Below the pieces are notes generated by a model. It saw only the letters and a list, made by a program, of their open reading frames with translations, did not search any database and was not told the DNA's origin. A stretch of DNA of 64,000 nt from Protula sp. h YS-2021 (Eukaryota > Annelida > Polychaeta > Sabellida > Serpulidae), in assembly GCA_949752745.1 (NCBI GenBank), contig OX457025.1, positions 49,341,601-49,405,600 of the forward strand, in the 5' to 3' direction. Below, one piece after another: positions 1 to 11,335 of this stretch (the first letter of the stretch is position 1; every line of letters starts with the position of its first letter). Both the position numbers and the translations under genes were made by a program.

Positions 1-300
1 CTTATTTTTTACCCTTTTGGCCTAAAAGACGATATGAAAGAGGTACCTCGGTGACCTTGAGCTCCTCGGTCATGGTCAATGTCAAAAGCCGGAAGTTGAT
101 CATTATCTCGAAAACAGTTAGAATGAGAGCGATTTTGAGCTTATTTTCGAGCCTTTGGGCCTAAAAGACGGTATGTAAGAGGCACCACGGTGACGTTGAC
201 CTCCTTAGCCAAAAACCGGAAGTTGACCATTATCTCGATTTTCAGCCTATTTTCGAAGATATAGGCTTAAAGACACATGTAAGAGGTACTTCGGTGAATT
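1..300 (+). repeat. R3 dispersed tandem repeat (GACCTTGA-rich)
   Basis: About two and a half units of roughly 130 bp, each running through gaggtacctcggtgacc, ccggaagttga, ccattatctcg and gcgattttgagcttatttt. The same unit recurs at 21780-22340 and, inverted, at 38010-38340. Confidence 0.8.
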
Positions 301-499
301 GCCAGTAGACAGTAGTGGGGATACGGTTGCCTCTTTGTGCTTGTACTCAGGTGACAAGAATTCAGTTGTGTCTAGTTTAACTTTGAAAATGTCATTGAAT
401 TTCAAAACAAGGTGGAGGAGGATGGAATGGACGCGATAAGTTTATCTTGCCGAGGTTGATCTTCCTGCTGTCAACTGTAGGTGGTTGTCCGGTACGGCG

Positions 500-1640
500 G
501 AAAATGTCTCTGAACATCGGTGAAAGTTGGAAATTGCTGAGAATGTTGTTTGACAAATCCGAAAAATTCTGTCAAGCACATTCTGAGTAGAACGAACGAA
601 GCGGCATATGCCGTCGTTGGGTAAAATATCTCGAGAGCGGAAAATCGGATTTCCAACTTGATGTACTTATTCCTTGGATAAGTCGCACAATTTTTGTTTA
701 ACATTGAAATAGAAATACAGTATAACCTCGTTAATTCGTACTTGTCGGGACCAAGCCAAAAAGTACGAATTAACCGGGGGTACGAATTAAACGGGGGTCA
801 AATCTTCGACCTTACAAAAACCAGATATGTACTGTACAAGATTTGTTGCATTTTTTGTCTGCTCTGACCAGTGAAATAATACATATACACAGAAACATTT
901 ATATGTCACAGGCATTCATAAAAATACATGTTTAACAATTTTATCCTTGTTTTTATCCATGATGCAAGACTGTTTTTTTTTTTGGTAACCCATACTCTGT
1001 CATTATTTATGTCCTAGTTTTAGCACCACTTGTTAGTTGCCTTATAGAAATACAAACTTGGGACCGACGAATTTGGTACGAATTAACCGGGGGTACAAAT
1101 TAACCAAGGACGAATTAACGAGGGGCTCCTGTAGTAATAGAAAATTGAGAAAGACTCAAGTCACGTGAAAAGTATTATGTGATATATTTTGAAGTCGCTG
1201 AATCTAATACTCCCCCTAAGTGAGTAATAATATAATACTAATAATAGTAATACTATAATACTAATAATAGTAATACTCCCCCTCCACCCCGACCCCAGCC
1301 TCCCCCGTTTTATCGGCTTTTTTGTTAACTAAAGAAAGCTATTAACTACGCTTGGGATATCAGCGGATTTCAGAAGATTCTCCAATGTTCCTGTATTCTC
1401 TAGACACACTTGAAAACATTAGAAACACAATCGTGTAATTGACCTTTTGTGAGTTGCTCACCTACAGCTGCTCAAATATTGGCAAAAACGGGTACGCAAA
1501 CAGTACGGTTCTTCCTGCAGATCCTGTCCGATTCCTCGTAACAGCAATATTCCTCATTGGCACCAAATTATATTTTGCCATAGTTGGTAGGTTTCTACTT
1601 CCACCTTTGTAATGTCTGCGCTTTAATGGCTGGGCACAGT
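500..1640 (+). repeat. R2-family fragment, interrupted by a pogo-like MITE
   Basis: Contains R2 landmarks: gaacatcggtgaaagttg near 510, atatctcgagagcgg near 626, attccttggataagtcgcac near 670, then gaagattctccaatgttcctg near 1372. The same order occurs at 7790-8160 and 19590-20000. The head of the family is missing. Confidence 0.7.
718..1131. mobile_element. Pogo/Tigger-like MITE with TA duplication
   Basis: A 414-bp element. The left end CAGTATAACCTCGTTAATTC pairs with the right end, which reads CAGGAGCCCCTCGTTAATTC inverted; both continue into GTACGAATTAACC-type inner repeats. TA flanks both sides (716-717, 1132-1133). It interrupts the R2 sequence, whose other copies read through this point. 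There is no transposase frame. Confidence 0.8.
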
Positions 1641-1666
1641 GTCCAAAGACTTTCTTGTTCTCACTA

Positions 1667-1737
1667 ATAATAATAATAATAATAATAACAGTAATTATGA
1701 TAATAATAATAATAACATCATTATGTCATCATCATCG

Positions 1738-1807
<70 letters not shown>
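1667..1807. repeat. Microsatellites (AAT)n and (CAT)n
   Basis: AAT runs at about 1667-1718, then about 26 uninterrupted CAT units at 1727-1807, which open a poly-His frame on + and poly-Asp on -. Confidence 0.95.
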
Positions 1808-1808
<1 letters not shown>

Positions 1809-1819
1809 CAGATCAGCCC

Positions 1820-2490
1820 TGTCACAGGTGTCTGAGAAAAGGCAGAGGCAGCCCTAGGCAGAGGTGTCTGTGACAAAGCAGCCCTAGGCAGAGATGTCTG
1901 TGACAAAGCAGCACTAGGCAGAGATGTCTGTGACAAAGCAACCATATTAAGAGATGTCTGTGACAAAGCAGCACTAGGCAGAGATGTCTGTGACAAAGCA
2001 GCCCTATTCAGAGATGTCTGTGACAAAGCAGCGCTAGGCAGAGATTTCTGTGACAAAGCAGACCTATACAGAGGTGCCTGAGATAAAGCAGCCCTAGGCA
2101 GAGATGTCTGTGACAAAGCAGCCCTAGGCAGAGATGTCTGTGACGAAGCAGACCTATACAGAGGTGCCTGGGACAAAGCAGCCCTAGGCAGAGATGTCTG
2201 TGACGAAGCAGACCTATACAGAGGTGCCTGGGACAAATCAGTCCTGGGCAGAGATGTCTGTGACCAAGCAGCCCTATTCATAGATGTCTGTGACAAAGCA
2301 GCACTAGGCAGAGATGTCTGTGACAAAGCAGCCCTATTCAGAGATGTCTGTGACAAAGCAACCATATTATGAGATGTCTGTGACAAAGCAGCCCTATTCA
2401 TAGATGTCTGTGACAAAGCAGCGCTAGGCAGAGGTGTCTGTGACAAAGCAGGCCTATACAGAGGTGCCTGGGATAAAGCGGTCCTGTCAG
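1820..2490. repeat. 30-bp minisatellite, about 22 units
   Basis: The unit reads gatgtctgtgacaaagca followed by a variable 12-base segment (gccctaggcaga or gccctattcaga types). With the adjacent CAT repeat it leaves a 265-codon frame open on the minus strand (2518 to 1721), as 10-residue AALSQTSLPR-like repeats ending in poly-Asp. I treat the frame as a by-product of a period divisible by three. Confidence 0.9.
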
Positions 2491-2499
2491 AGCTAACCG

Positions 2500-3340
2500 A
2501 AACAAAGCGCTCTTGCACAGAACAGACACTTTAAGCCCAAATTGAAGTACGTAAGTTGATATCCGTCAAGGTAACAAAAACTGATTGTGAGCATTTGGTC
2601 AGGCAGATTTTAATGGTTTGGTCTTCCGATGCTTGCTGTGACATTGATGTGACTGTGTTTAAGGCAGAGTCCTTGCATGAGATGTCTGGTGTATTCTCAT
2701 TTTACTTAAGTGTTCTATTTCTACGAGCTTTTTTGGTCAAAAGAAGCTTCTACGCAAGCCATACCGAAATTACTTAGTGTCACGCACTCTTTTTCTTCGG
2801 ACGTCTTTTGTAATTTCATAGTTTTCCATGGCCGTAGTCTGTTTTAGGTCAGACTATCGGATGACTTTGGTAACTTCTCAGCTGAGACACTTAATATTTT
2901 TTGGCCTTGTTATTGATATTCTGTGGCTATTAAATTCAAGTAAAACAATCACACTAATGAAATCCAAACATTAAAAAAAATGACCGTCCAATCTAGATAA
3001 TTGTTTCAGATTTCTCGGCAAGGTAGTGCAGAAACGATTGCTCTATCTTTAGGCAGGACTGTCAGTGTTTTACTTCCTGGATTTGTTTGCAGACGAATGT
3101 TATAATTGAGTTGGGTTCTAGCCACCAGCGATGAGGTGCTTCTGAGACAATTTTAATTCGCTGTCAGATACAGATTCGCTGTTTTTGGCAGTTTACAAAC
3201 CAACAGGGTATCTCAGAGGGGAATATCATTTAAATCATACACAAATGATATTTTTTCTTACCCATCTTTTGAAAGTTATATGGTAAGGCCATTCTTGTTA
3301 ATACTGCGTTTATCTGTCTATCCCTGACCGCGCTTTATTT
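2500..3340. other. No recognisable feature
   Basis: Apparently single-copy AT-rich sequence upstream of the GST gene. Short open frames here have no recognisable domain. Confidence 0.5.
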
Positions 3341-3359
3341 TGCATGTACAAGTAATACA

Positions 3360-3485
3360 TGCAGGGAGGGATGGCTGAGTATGTATGTGCCCAGCAATAT
3401 GTATGCGGCGCTGGGCTTGGCACAGCTGAGCATGTGTATGCCTGGCAATATGTATGCGGCGCTGGGCTTTCTCAGACTGTTCCCA
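3360..3485. repeat. Two-copy 53-bp tandem duplication
   Basis: The segment caatatgtatgcggcgctg, followed by ggctt, occurs twice, 53 bases apart, in a G/C-richer patch. Confidence 0.75.
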
Positions 3486-3708
3486 TGTTTTTACACACCT
3501 TGGAGCGGCAAAAGAAGCAGCTTTGTGAGATGTGGAATGCTGCGGCCAGGCTGCCGTGCCAGGTAAGGCCTCTTGCAACTCTCTATCTTCTCTTGCGATA
3601 AACGCCTGTTTACATATCCAGGTTCTGCCTAGCATCTTGTTTATTATATCATACAGTGTTGGAAAATAACTCACGGCTATTCTGATAACACATACTTTAC
3701 GTAGACTT

Positions 3709-3859
3709 CAGGGTTCGCGCTGGGTTCTCAGGAAAATGAGTCAAAAAAGGAAAGTGTGACTCAGTTGGGTCCAGAAAAACTCGGTGGGTTTCGAAAAAGT
3801 GAGTCATTTCGAAAAAATGCCCACAAAGTGGACAAAAAAACCCGCCAACGCGAACCCTG
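3709..3859. mobile_element. 151-bp hAT-like MITE upstream of GST mu
   Basis: Ends are inverted: left CAGGGTTCGCGCTGGGTTC, right reading CAGGGTTCGCGTTGGCGGGT on the other strand. Flanks gtagactt and ttagactg share the six-base core TAGACT. Internally it holds TGAGTCA (3737-3743), TGACTCA (3757-3763) and TGAGTCA (3800-3806), each an AP-1/TRE consensus. It is non-coding. Confidence 0.75.
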
Positions 3860-4290
3860 TTAGACTGAGCTATACTTTACTATACATTTCATTGACCAGT
3901 CTTTCTAGATCCCTTAGACTACCTCTTCATTCTGCGAACTTGCATTCTGAATGAAAAGGTGGAGTGCTTCCGCGACTAACAGACATTTAGTAACAACGCT
4001 TTTGGTATGTTTCGGGCCCTGGCAGATTGCAAACTCATTTTGGTACCGGTAATATTGGATAAACAGTTAAGTACAAAAAAAATGTAATTACTCATCTTTC
4101 TGCTGTATGCAAGCTTGCGATTTCAGCCTCATTGCTTTCAAAACTTTCAGTGGTATTTTGTAATACTGGTGCTTCAAGAAATGTTTCTCATTTTGTAGAG
4201 CATCCACTAAATTTGGAACATAACTCTACAGGTTATCGGAAGCGCTGTGGTCGACGATCCCCTCCTAAAAGCTTATTTGCACTTGCTAAC
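3860..4290 (+). promoter_or_regulatory. Presumed GST mu promoter-proximal region / 5' UTR
   Basis: The 430 bases between an upstream MITE and the start codon match none of the repeat families in this window. I see no convincing TATA box or initiator, so the transcription start and any non-coding first exon cannot be placed. The AG at 4149-4150 (aactttcag) could be an acceptor for a spliced 5' UTR. Confidence 0.35.
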
Positions 4291-4326
4291 ATGCCTGCAG
4301 TACTCGGATACTGGAATATAAGAGGG
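4291..4326 (+). CDS. GST mu, coding exon 1 (residues 1-12)
   Basis: Encodes MPAVLGYWNIRG, the first beta strand of the thioredoxin-like domain. It includes the catalytic Tyr7, which activates the glutathione thiol, and Trp8. The start ATG has A at -3 (taacATGC), and the mu-class N-terminus aligns without a gap, so this start is well supported. The exon ends in phase 0 at donor gtgagt. It is 36 coding nt, as in vertebrate GSTM genes. An upstream non-coding exon cannot be excluded. Confidence 0.95.
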
Positions 4327-4379
4327 GTGAGTTCCCGTTTGGTTTTTTGTCCCAGCTTCCAAAGAAGCAATCGTTGAAA

Positions 4380-5129
4380 ATGTGTGTGTATGTTCGTATG
4401 TTTGTATGTACGCTGTTGAGCTGAAAAATCGTATCTCCTAGATTTTTAGCCTGAGTGTCTTGCAATATTGGTTGACGGTAGCGGACATGAGTACCCATGT
4501 GGCTATTACTTTTTCGACAAAAATTGGCGGAAATATTGACCCAAAACCAACATTTCTTCAAAACGTGTCTCCTCCTAGGGTTTTGGTGGAAACGTTCTAA
4601 AATTTTGGTGCAGGGTAGAAGTCATAAGTGTCCACCTGGCTATTACTTTTTTGGCAATTCGCGAAAATTGGCGAAAATATTTGCGAAAAATCTATTTTTT
4701 CGTAAAATCTTTACTAATTCTAAGAAAGTAATCTTACTGTCTTGAAATTTTAAGTGAGAGTAGCAAGCATTACTACCTATATGGTTATTACTTTTTTAGT
4801 AAATGGCGAAAAAATTGGCAAAAAAAAACAATAAGTTTTCATTAAAATAGGGCAGGTGTATGACGTCATTACGTAAAAATCTTGTGTGCGAAATTTTTCA
4901 GTCGCTGAATATCGGAGAAAGTATAAACTTGGTGGGACTGTTGCTTGGTAGGTCCAAAAATTGTGAAAAATACGACTTGTCAAAAATATAAATTTTTATA
5001 GAAACTTGTTTGCACGGTGGTAGATTTTACCCAGACGAGTTCTCCGAAGCTACTCGATCCAGTGCTGGGAAATTTTTTGCAGTGAATATATATATATATA
5101 TATATATATAGATATATATATATATATAT

Positions 5130-5211
<82 letters not shown>

Positions 5212-5340
5212 ATTGTAGATGTGCAATGTCGTCTTATTTTTTAAATCGACCAAAATTGTTAGGTAATGCAGGGTTTTCAATTTCATTGAATTTACTAACA
5301 TCCAGTGACATTATGTGTTACACGGGGAATCCTGCCTAAC
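4380..5340 (+). repeat. R4-family repeat in intron 1 with a TA/TG microsatellite
   Basis: Contains tttttagcctgagtgtctt near 4442 (also at 29310), tgacgtcattacgtaaaa near 4861 (shared with R2), ttgtagatgtgcaatgtcgt near 5213 (also near 44900 and 50060), and the end cacggggaatcctgcc ... gctctagttcc near 5321. (TA)n with a (TG)n tail covers about 5085-5212. Confidence 0.7.
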
Positions 5341-5439
5341 TGATGCTCTAGTTCCTTTAGCAAGTGCGTCCTAATGTACCCATCCTGGTTGGTGAACGGG
5401 ACGTTAAGTACTAAACAAAGAAAAAATCTTTTGAAAAGT

Positions 5440-6115
5440 TACTTCTTTGGGGATCCGCCAAAAATTGCCCTAATAGGGGGCATTTAAAGAAAAATTGGTA
5501 TCGAATTTTCAAAATTCTCCTTCTCCCAGAATATTGATTGGATTCCCTTCAAATTTTCCTCGGTCCTCTCTTCAAAAGTCTTTTTTTTTTGGTGAAGCGC
5601 CAAAAATTGAGTTAATGGTGAGGGGGGGGGGGGGGGGTGTCGGCATTAAAATTTTGTACGAATGTGCCTTGATGCTTGGTTTTTTTTTTCTTGATTCTGC
5701 AAAAATTGGCCAATCGGCGGCATTTTAAAGCTCTTTCTTTTCCAAAATGTTTTGCCTGATGGAGTTTGATTGGATTTATTCGAAGTTTAGAATATCACTC
5801 TTCATGTGATGTTTTCTAGAATTTTCTTTTCAAATTGGACTCTTGTCGCCGTTTGAATATTTTGAAGATCAAATTTTTCAAAATAGTTCTTCTGCAAGTC
5901 ATTTTAGTTAAATTGCTTTCATTTTTATATGTGGTCCAATGTTATTGATCTGTGAAATTTTCTTATCTGAGATCCACCAGAGATTAAGAAAAGGCCGGGC
6001 TTTGAAAAATTTTCAGTGACCTGTTTTTAAAATATCACTACGACTTTCTGGCGGTAGTTATACTTGATTTGCTAGATCTTGGCTTGTCACAATGTCCCTG
6101 GGCATTCTTTGTCTT
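5440..6115 (+). repeat. R1 fragment in intron 1
   Basis: Degenerate ~115-bp units (ggatccgccaaaaattgcc near 5451; poly-G at 5623-5637) followed near 6075 by the R1 terminal sequence cttggcttgtcacaatgtcc. Head and satellite modules are absent. Confidence 0.65.
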
Positions 6116-6900
6116 TCACAAAACTATCTCTTTCATATCACTGCAAGAAAGATTATTGACCCAGTCCTTTGACTGAGGTAAGGCAACCCTTCGTTTTAAA
6201 AGAAACTAAGGGGATTTACCTTTGTCCATAGCAGTAAACTCTGTGAACTTCCAAGTGGTAGTAATGACTAGTTGTTGTAACCCCTGCAAGTCCTGCAGGT
6301 TAGCACGGATGAGAAGGAGGGATACTTCAGTTTCATACTTCAAAATTCAATGCTACATGTGTAGTACACAAGAAGTACATATGAAGTACGTAAGATTGTA
6401 TATGAAGTTCGAAAGAAGTAGGTGGGCACTGCATATGAAGTACATAGAACATTTATATTACTTTTGTTCATATGAAATTCACATAAAACCAAATTTTTTA
6501 CCTGAACACTGACTTGAGATTCACAACCGGATCAAAGCTCCGGTGTAATTTCAGTACAAATATTGTTTAAAATACTTTTTGCTTGAAGCTGTATAAGTTG
6601 TCAGGAACGGTATACAGTGAAACACATCTTGATAGATTGTATAGACTTCAATCACATTCGTTCCCGTTATTATAGAGCTGACTGTATGCGAGAGCTCTTT
6701 GAAAAGGTAAATTCTAACAAGGTCTTAGAATTTTTAAAAGAGATAAACCTGTATTCGTATGTGTAGATTACCATTAATTCTAGCGTTTAAGTGTATTTAA
6801 GATTTTATCTTATACTGACTTTTAATCAGTAAAGTATAAATGCGACAAAGTTACCAGGAATGACACAGTATGACCTGCAATAGGTTGGCGGTCTCGTTAA
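6116..6900. other. Intron 1 interior; short iterated ATGAAGTAC motifs
   Basis: Between 6350 and 6470 the motif catatgaagtacat recurs irregularly. Otherwise nothing recognisable. Confidence 0.4.
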
Positions 6901-6902
6901 AC

Positions 6903-6928
6903 CAATCAACTAACTAACTAACTAACTT
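6903..6928. repeat. (TAAC)n microsatellite
   Basis: About five TAAC/TAACTAAC units, immediately next to the left end of a pogo-like element. Confidence 0.85.
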
Positions 6929-6929
6929 C

Positions 6930-7756
6930 CCTAAAGTTGAACTTGATTACTCGAACACGGTTAACTCGAACAATTTTTCAAGTCCCGACTTTTTTACTTA
7001 TATACGTCTTATAAATTCCCAGTTAACTCGAAGTTTTTTTAACTCGAACTAATTTTGACAGAATTTTTTTTTGTGCTCAAAATGAGTGACAAAACACACA
7101 CATTTTCAGTCTTTTTGGAATTAAAAACTTATGATGATCACGGCAAATCTTCAATAACTACTTCGGCTTTGTTATCGTGATCGAGTCAAACCAAAAGTCA
7201 CTAATATCCTTTCGTGGTGGAATACTCCGTACAAATTTGAATCCCTTTAAACTAATCCGATGCAAACTCAATTGCAGTTCTGAAGATTATGCCTGCGGTC
7301 AATCGAAAAAGCTGTTCGTTGGTTTAAAGGTAATCTGTGCTTCAGAACTCATTCATAGCACTTTGCCATAGTACAAATCATAAGGGACTATTGAGATGCA
7401 TTTCTCTAAATCAATTCCGAATGTTTTGGAAACCGGCAGTTGAAAGGTAGTCTTTGGTTTAAAAAAAATTTCATAAGTATCCATTCAGAACAGCTTTTCC
7501 TTTACTTAATCACTCAGTGATTGTTACCTTTAGTTTATCACTCAGTTTAAATTCCATTTTTATCCACATATAACATTATATCCATGTATAACAATATGTA
7601 ACAATATCCAATACTTATACATCGTATATATGGTTACACAACGTACACGAAAAACTGAAAAATAATGGTGCACCCCGATTTCCAGTTAGCTCGAACACCC
7701 GGTTTACGCGAACTGATTTCAAAATCCCGGGAGTTCGGGTAAACGGGGTTCTACTG
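6930..7756. mobile_element. Second pogo-like element, degenerate left end
   Basis: The right end reads CAGTAGAACCCCGTTTACCC inverted, with inner repeats of the cgaactgatttc and tagctcgaacacccg type. The left end matches these inner repeats (gattactcgaacacgg, ttaactcgaac) but its terminal bases are eroded. No TA pair or transposase frame was found. Confidence 0.6.
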
Positions 7757-7779
7757 ACGCGTGTAGTGGAATTAAGAAG

Positions 7780-8880
7780 TGATTACATAAGAATTTATGT
7801 ATTTTTGAGTAAAATATCTGGGTGGCGGAAAGTCGGATCGACTTCAAAATTTTGTGTAGTTATTCCTTGGATAAGCTGCACAGTTATTGTTAAACAATAA
7901 ACTCGTATAGAAAATTAAGAAAGGTGTAAAAGATATTATGTTTTATATTTTGCAGTCACCGAATTTGACAGCACCACCCCCTTCACCACCCTCACCCCAG
8001 CCTTCCTCGTTTTGTCAGCTCTTTTGTTAACGAAGCATAGTTATTAACTATGCTATGGATTTCAGCGTTTTAAAGAAGATTCTGGAGTGTTCCTGCATTC
8101 TTTAGAATACTTGAAAACAGTAGCATCATAACGGTCGATCCATGGCTATTTTTCACATTGCCTGTAATTGACTTTTGTGCGTTGCTCATCTATGCCTACA
8201 AATAGGCCACTCAGTCAGGGATCAGTGCCAGTTGTGGTACATTGAGAAAGTTTTAGGACTGCGATATAAAAAAGACTTAGTTAAGTTGCGCTACGTTAAA
8301 CTACGTACCCCCTTTCCTTAAAAAATTGAATGAACGTGTTACGCAGTCCGACTTCTGGACACATGGGATATATGGTGTCGATTGAAAGTTTGTGACATTA
8401 GCCTGTACTTTTATGTACACTGGCCGCACTAGTTTTTCATTTTTAAGTTTTTGACAATGAATTATGATTATATTTGGAAAAAATAATCTTTTATTTCAGT
8501 AAAAAAATAGAAAGAAAACTGTTATTGAGTATTTATGGGGTTAGTCAGCGAGACATTTGTTTTTGTTTTCAAAAATGAGAAACGAGGTGTCGATTGAAAG
8601 TGTGTAATATAAGCCTGTACTGTTATCTTTTGTGTGCACTGGCCGCTGTAGTTATAAATTGTGATTATATTTACTGAAAATGAAAATTATTATTTTATTT
8701 CTTTAGCAGAAAATACGGGGAATGGGTATTGCAGATCCGTGTAGTTCGTCGGGGAGACACATGTTTTTGTTTACAAAAACAAGAAATTAAATAAATGTCA
8801 ATTGAAAGTATGCAATATATCCCTGTGCACTGATGTTCTGTGTGCACTGGCCGCTCTAGTGTGGTTTGATTTTTTCCTAG
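7780..8880 (+). repeat. R2-family copy with triplicated 3' tail
   Basis: Shares gaagattctggagtgttcctg (8083) and upstream landmarks with other R2 copies. The R2 tail (tgtcgattgaaag ... cactggccgc) is then present three times, near 8370-8435, 8585-8652 and 8795-8860, about 210 bp apart. Confidence 0.75.
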
Positions 8881-10740
8881 TTGAGCCTTCAGCGGCATGC
8901 TGAATATTGTTGGCACTTAACAGACCCACATTGTATCTTCGTAGCAAGTCCATTATAAAACAGTTTTAATTATTAGAGTATCTTAACAGCTTATTGCGGC
9001 TTTTGGGTTCTTTGGTGATAGACACACATTGCATAAGATCAAAATGTAGTGCAATATGTATAAGGTGCTAGCATGCTTTCAGATTGGGCCATAATAAATC
9101 GAGAGTGGCTATGACACGTGGGCCTCAAAAGTCACACTTGATTCTGTTTCCCGTTCCGTTTGTGTTTTTAATGCACATGTTCACCACTTCATAGTATGGA
9201 TAGTCCACCTTCTCATCAAGGTTGTAATTAGCATAAGATAAAACGTTCTACATTGGTAATATTTACATAAAACAATTGGCATTTTAATGATAGGAAATGT
9301 GTTCGGCTAAAGCCCGCACGGAGTAGAAAGGATCCTTTAAAAAGTTGCGTAATTAAAACAAACCACTTCTAAAAAGGCGGTTTATTCGAAGTAAAACATA
9401 ACTAAAAAATGTCACTAAGTTTTGCAATTCGAAAAATTCGTTGACCTATGTTTTTTCAGCTTAAAAATTGGATTCTGTATTTAGAAATATTCAGACATAT
9501 TCGAACCAGTGTAAAAAAAATGGTAGAAAATTATTTAGAAAGTGTAACGCAATGGGTTAACAGAATACCAAAATTGAAAGGGTTCAATAAACTAAACAAT
9601 TAGCTGTTTTCGGTAATTCTGCCTTCAAGAATATAATTAGTGCATAAAACCGTCAGGACACAAAAGCTATGCCTTTTATCGATTTCTCATTTGGTGTCGG
9701 AACAGCCCTTACTGGTTTGTATTACAACACAAAGCCATGCAGTGCGCCAGCAACAAATGCTGGATGTTAATATACCAGTTCACTCAACTAAGCGAATTAA
9801 GCCGTACTCATTGTCCATGTGCTTTATAAACTTATGGTCTATAAATCGCAACATTTAAACCAAATTTTGTCGTAATATTTCACGTAGCACCATATGGAAT
9901 GATTTACAGGGGAAAAAAATGTTTGCTCTTTCGAGTTACACTGGGCAAGTTTTCGATGTGTAATGTCCGAGGTCTTTACGTCTCGAGCATCTATTTTATA
10001 CGTATAAGGGGATGAGTATTTGAAAAATCCGTTCAAATGGTTAACCATGACCCTTCAAGATGGGTCAAATTGACGAAAAACCTGCTTCTTTAGAATATCG
10101 ATTCTGTCGAAACCGATAAGGGCTTCTTTTAAAACTGTTTTTTGTTCATTGATCTACATATAGTTTTTGGTTTTGATCATCGCCGTTACGGCCAAGGACA
10201 CTTGAATATCAGTATGCCTCGAAAACGGTTACAGATAGAGCGATTTTTCGGATTCCATACTCTTTTTAAACATACATAAGCAATAAGTAATACATTCACC
10301 TCATATAAAAATGTTAACCAAAGACACTTGCGGATTTTAACGCATTACAAATAACCTCTTTGAAAGTGTTAAGTATGCTTTTGTTGCCACTTTGATAATT
10401 TCTTTGTTGGCACTGGCTGAGACAATTGCGCCCACAGCAGTTATGTTTTCTTCAGATGAATAACAAATAACAGTTATGAACATTCACTAAAGTGTTATAT
10501 TGAACAGATGTTTTATTGTAACTACTAAAGAGTAAATTGAGCGTTTCAATTACTAGGGTTCTAAAGATTTCTTAAAGTCGTTCATGCATTGAGTTTCTTA
10601 CTTGCCTTTTTTTGTTATTAAGTTATTGTACTCTATACAATTATAACGGGTGTAAAGATTTTTGAAAGTCATGCATGGTTTTTAGCGTACTTATGTTCTT
10701 GATTAACTAAATGTGCTCTCTTTGTAAATATCGTTCGCAG
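8881..10740. other. Distal intron 1, no recognisable feature
   Basis: AT-rich sequence without landmarks of the window's repeat families and without a recognisable coding segment until exon 2. Confidence 0.45.
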
Positions 10741-10816
10741 CTTGCGCAGCCAATCAGATTATTGCTGAGATATGTCGGGGAAGATTTTGAAGACAAGCAT
10801 TACGAAACTGGGCCAG
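10741..10816 (+). CDS. GST mu, coding exon 2 (residues 13-38)
   Basis: Encodes LAQPIRLLLRYVGEDFEDKH and the start of the mu loop (ETGP). This is helix alpha-1 and strand beta-2, with the typical mu-class IRLLL segment. It is 76 nt, entered in phase 0 after ttcgcag and left in phase 1 at gtaatg. An alternative acceptor sits at the AG six bases inside the exon (cttgcgcag), but using it would break the frame and the alignment. Confidence 0.95.
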
Positions 10817-11214
10817 GTAATGTATAAGAAAACTACACCTCATTTGACCACTGCGTAACGAAATCATACCGACTTGTTAACTCTTTGCTATTTTTGTAGT
10901 TATAAAGTTTTTGTAGTTATATCAAATCGTACAACTTTAGCTTGCTTGATCAGAAAATTTGGTTGGGTTTCATGTTATATAGAGTTGAGTTGTAACCTAT
11001 GATCTGTCTGCCAAAACGAAAAAGGATCCAATTAACAATTGTAATTAGAACCTTTAAAGGATCATTTATTGCTTCTCCAGTGAACAGTTTCCCATTTGGA
11101 GAATTTAATCAGAAACTGCAATTGACAACTAACAAAAACCTCTTGATTAGTGAAATTAGAATAGAACCTATATCAAGAACATCACATCAATTTAAACTCG
11201 GTTATAATCTGGCT

Positions 11215-11335
11215 TATTATACATGGGGATTTTAACTCCCCATAGTTTATTAAATTCGCACGATTCGGTGAAGCGTTTCCGTATGATTTCTTTCTTTCCA
11301 CCTGGTCTCGCGAACTTCTCTGAGACGGTTAATGC
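11215..11335 (+). repeat. Dispersed repeat, copy 1 (pair with 36655-36775)
   Basis: ggggattttaactcccc, cgcacgattcggtgaagcg and gcgaacttctctgagacgg are matched in the same order at 36655-36775. The short ggggatttt...aactcccc part can form a hairpin. Confidence 0.75.

Noticed and set aside
1639..1857. Poly-His and poly-Ile frames
   Set aside because: Translations of the CAT/AAT microsatellites.
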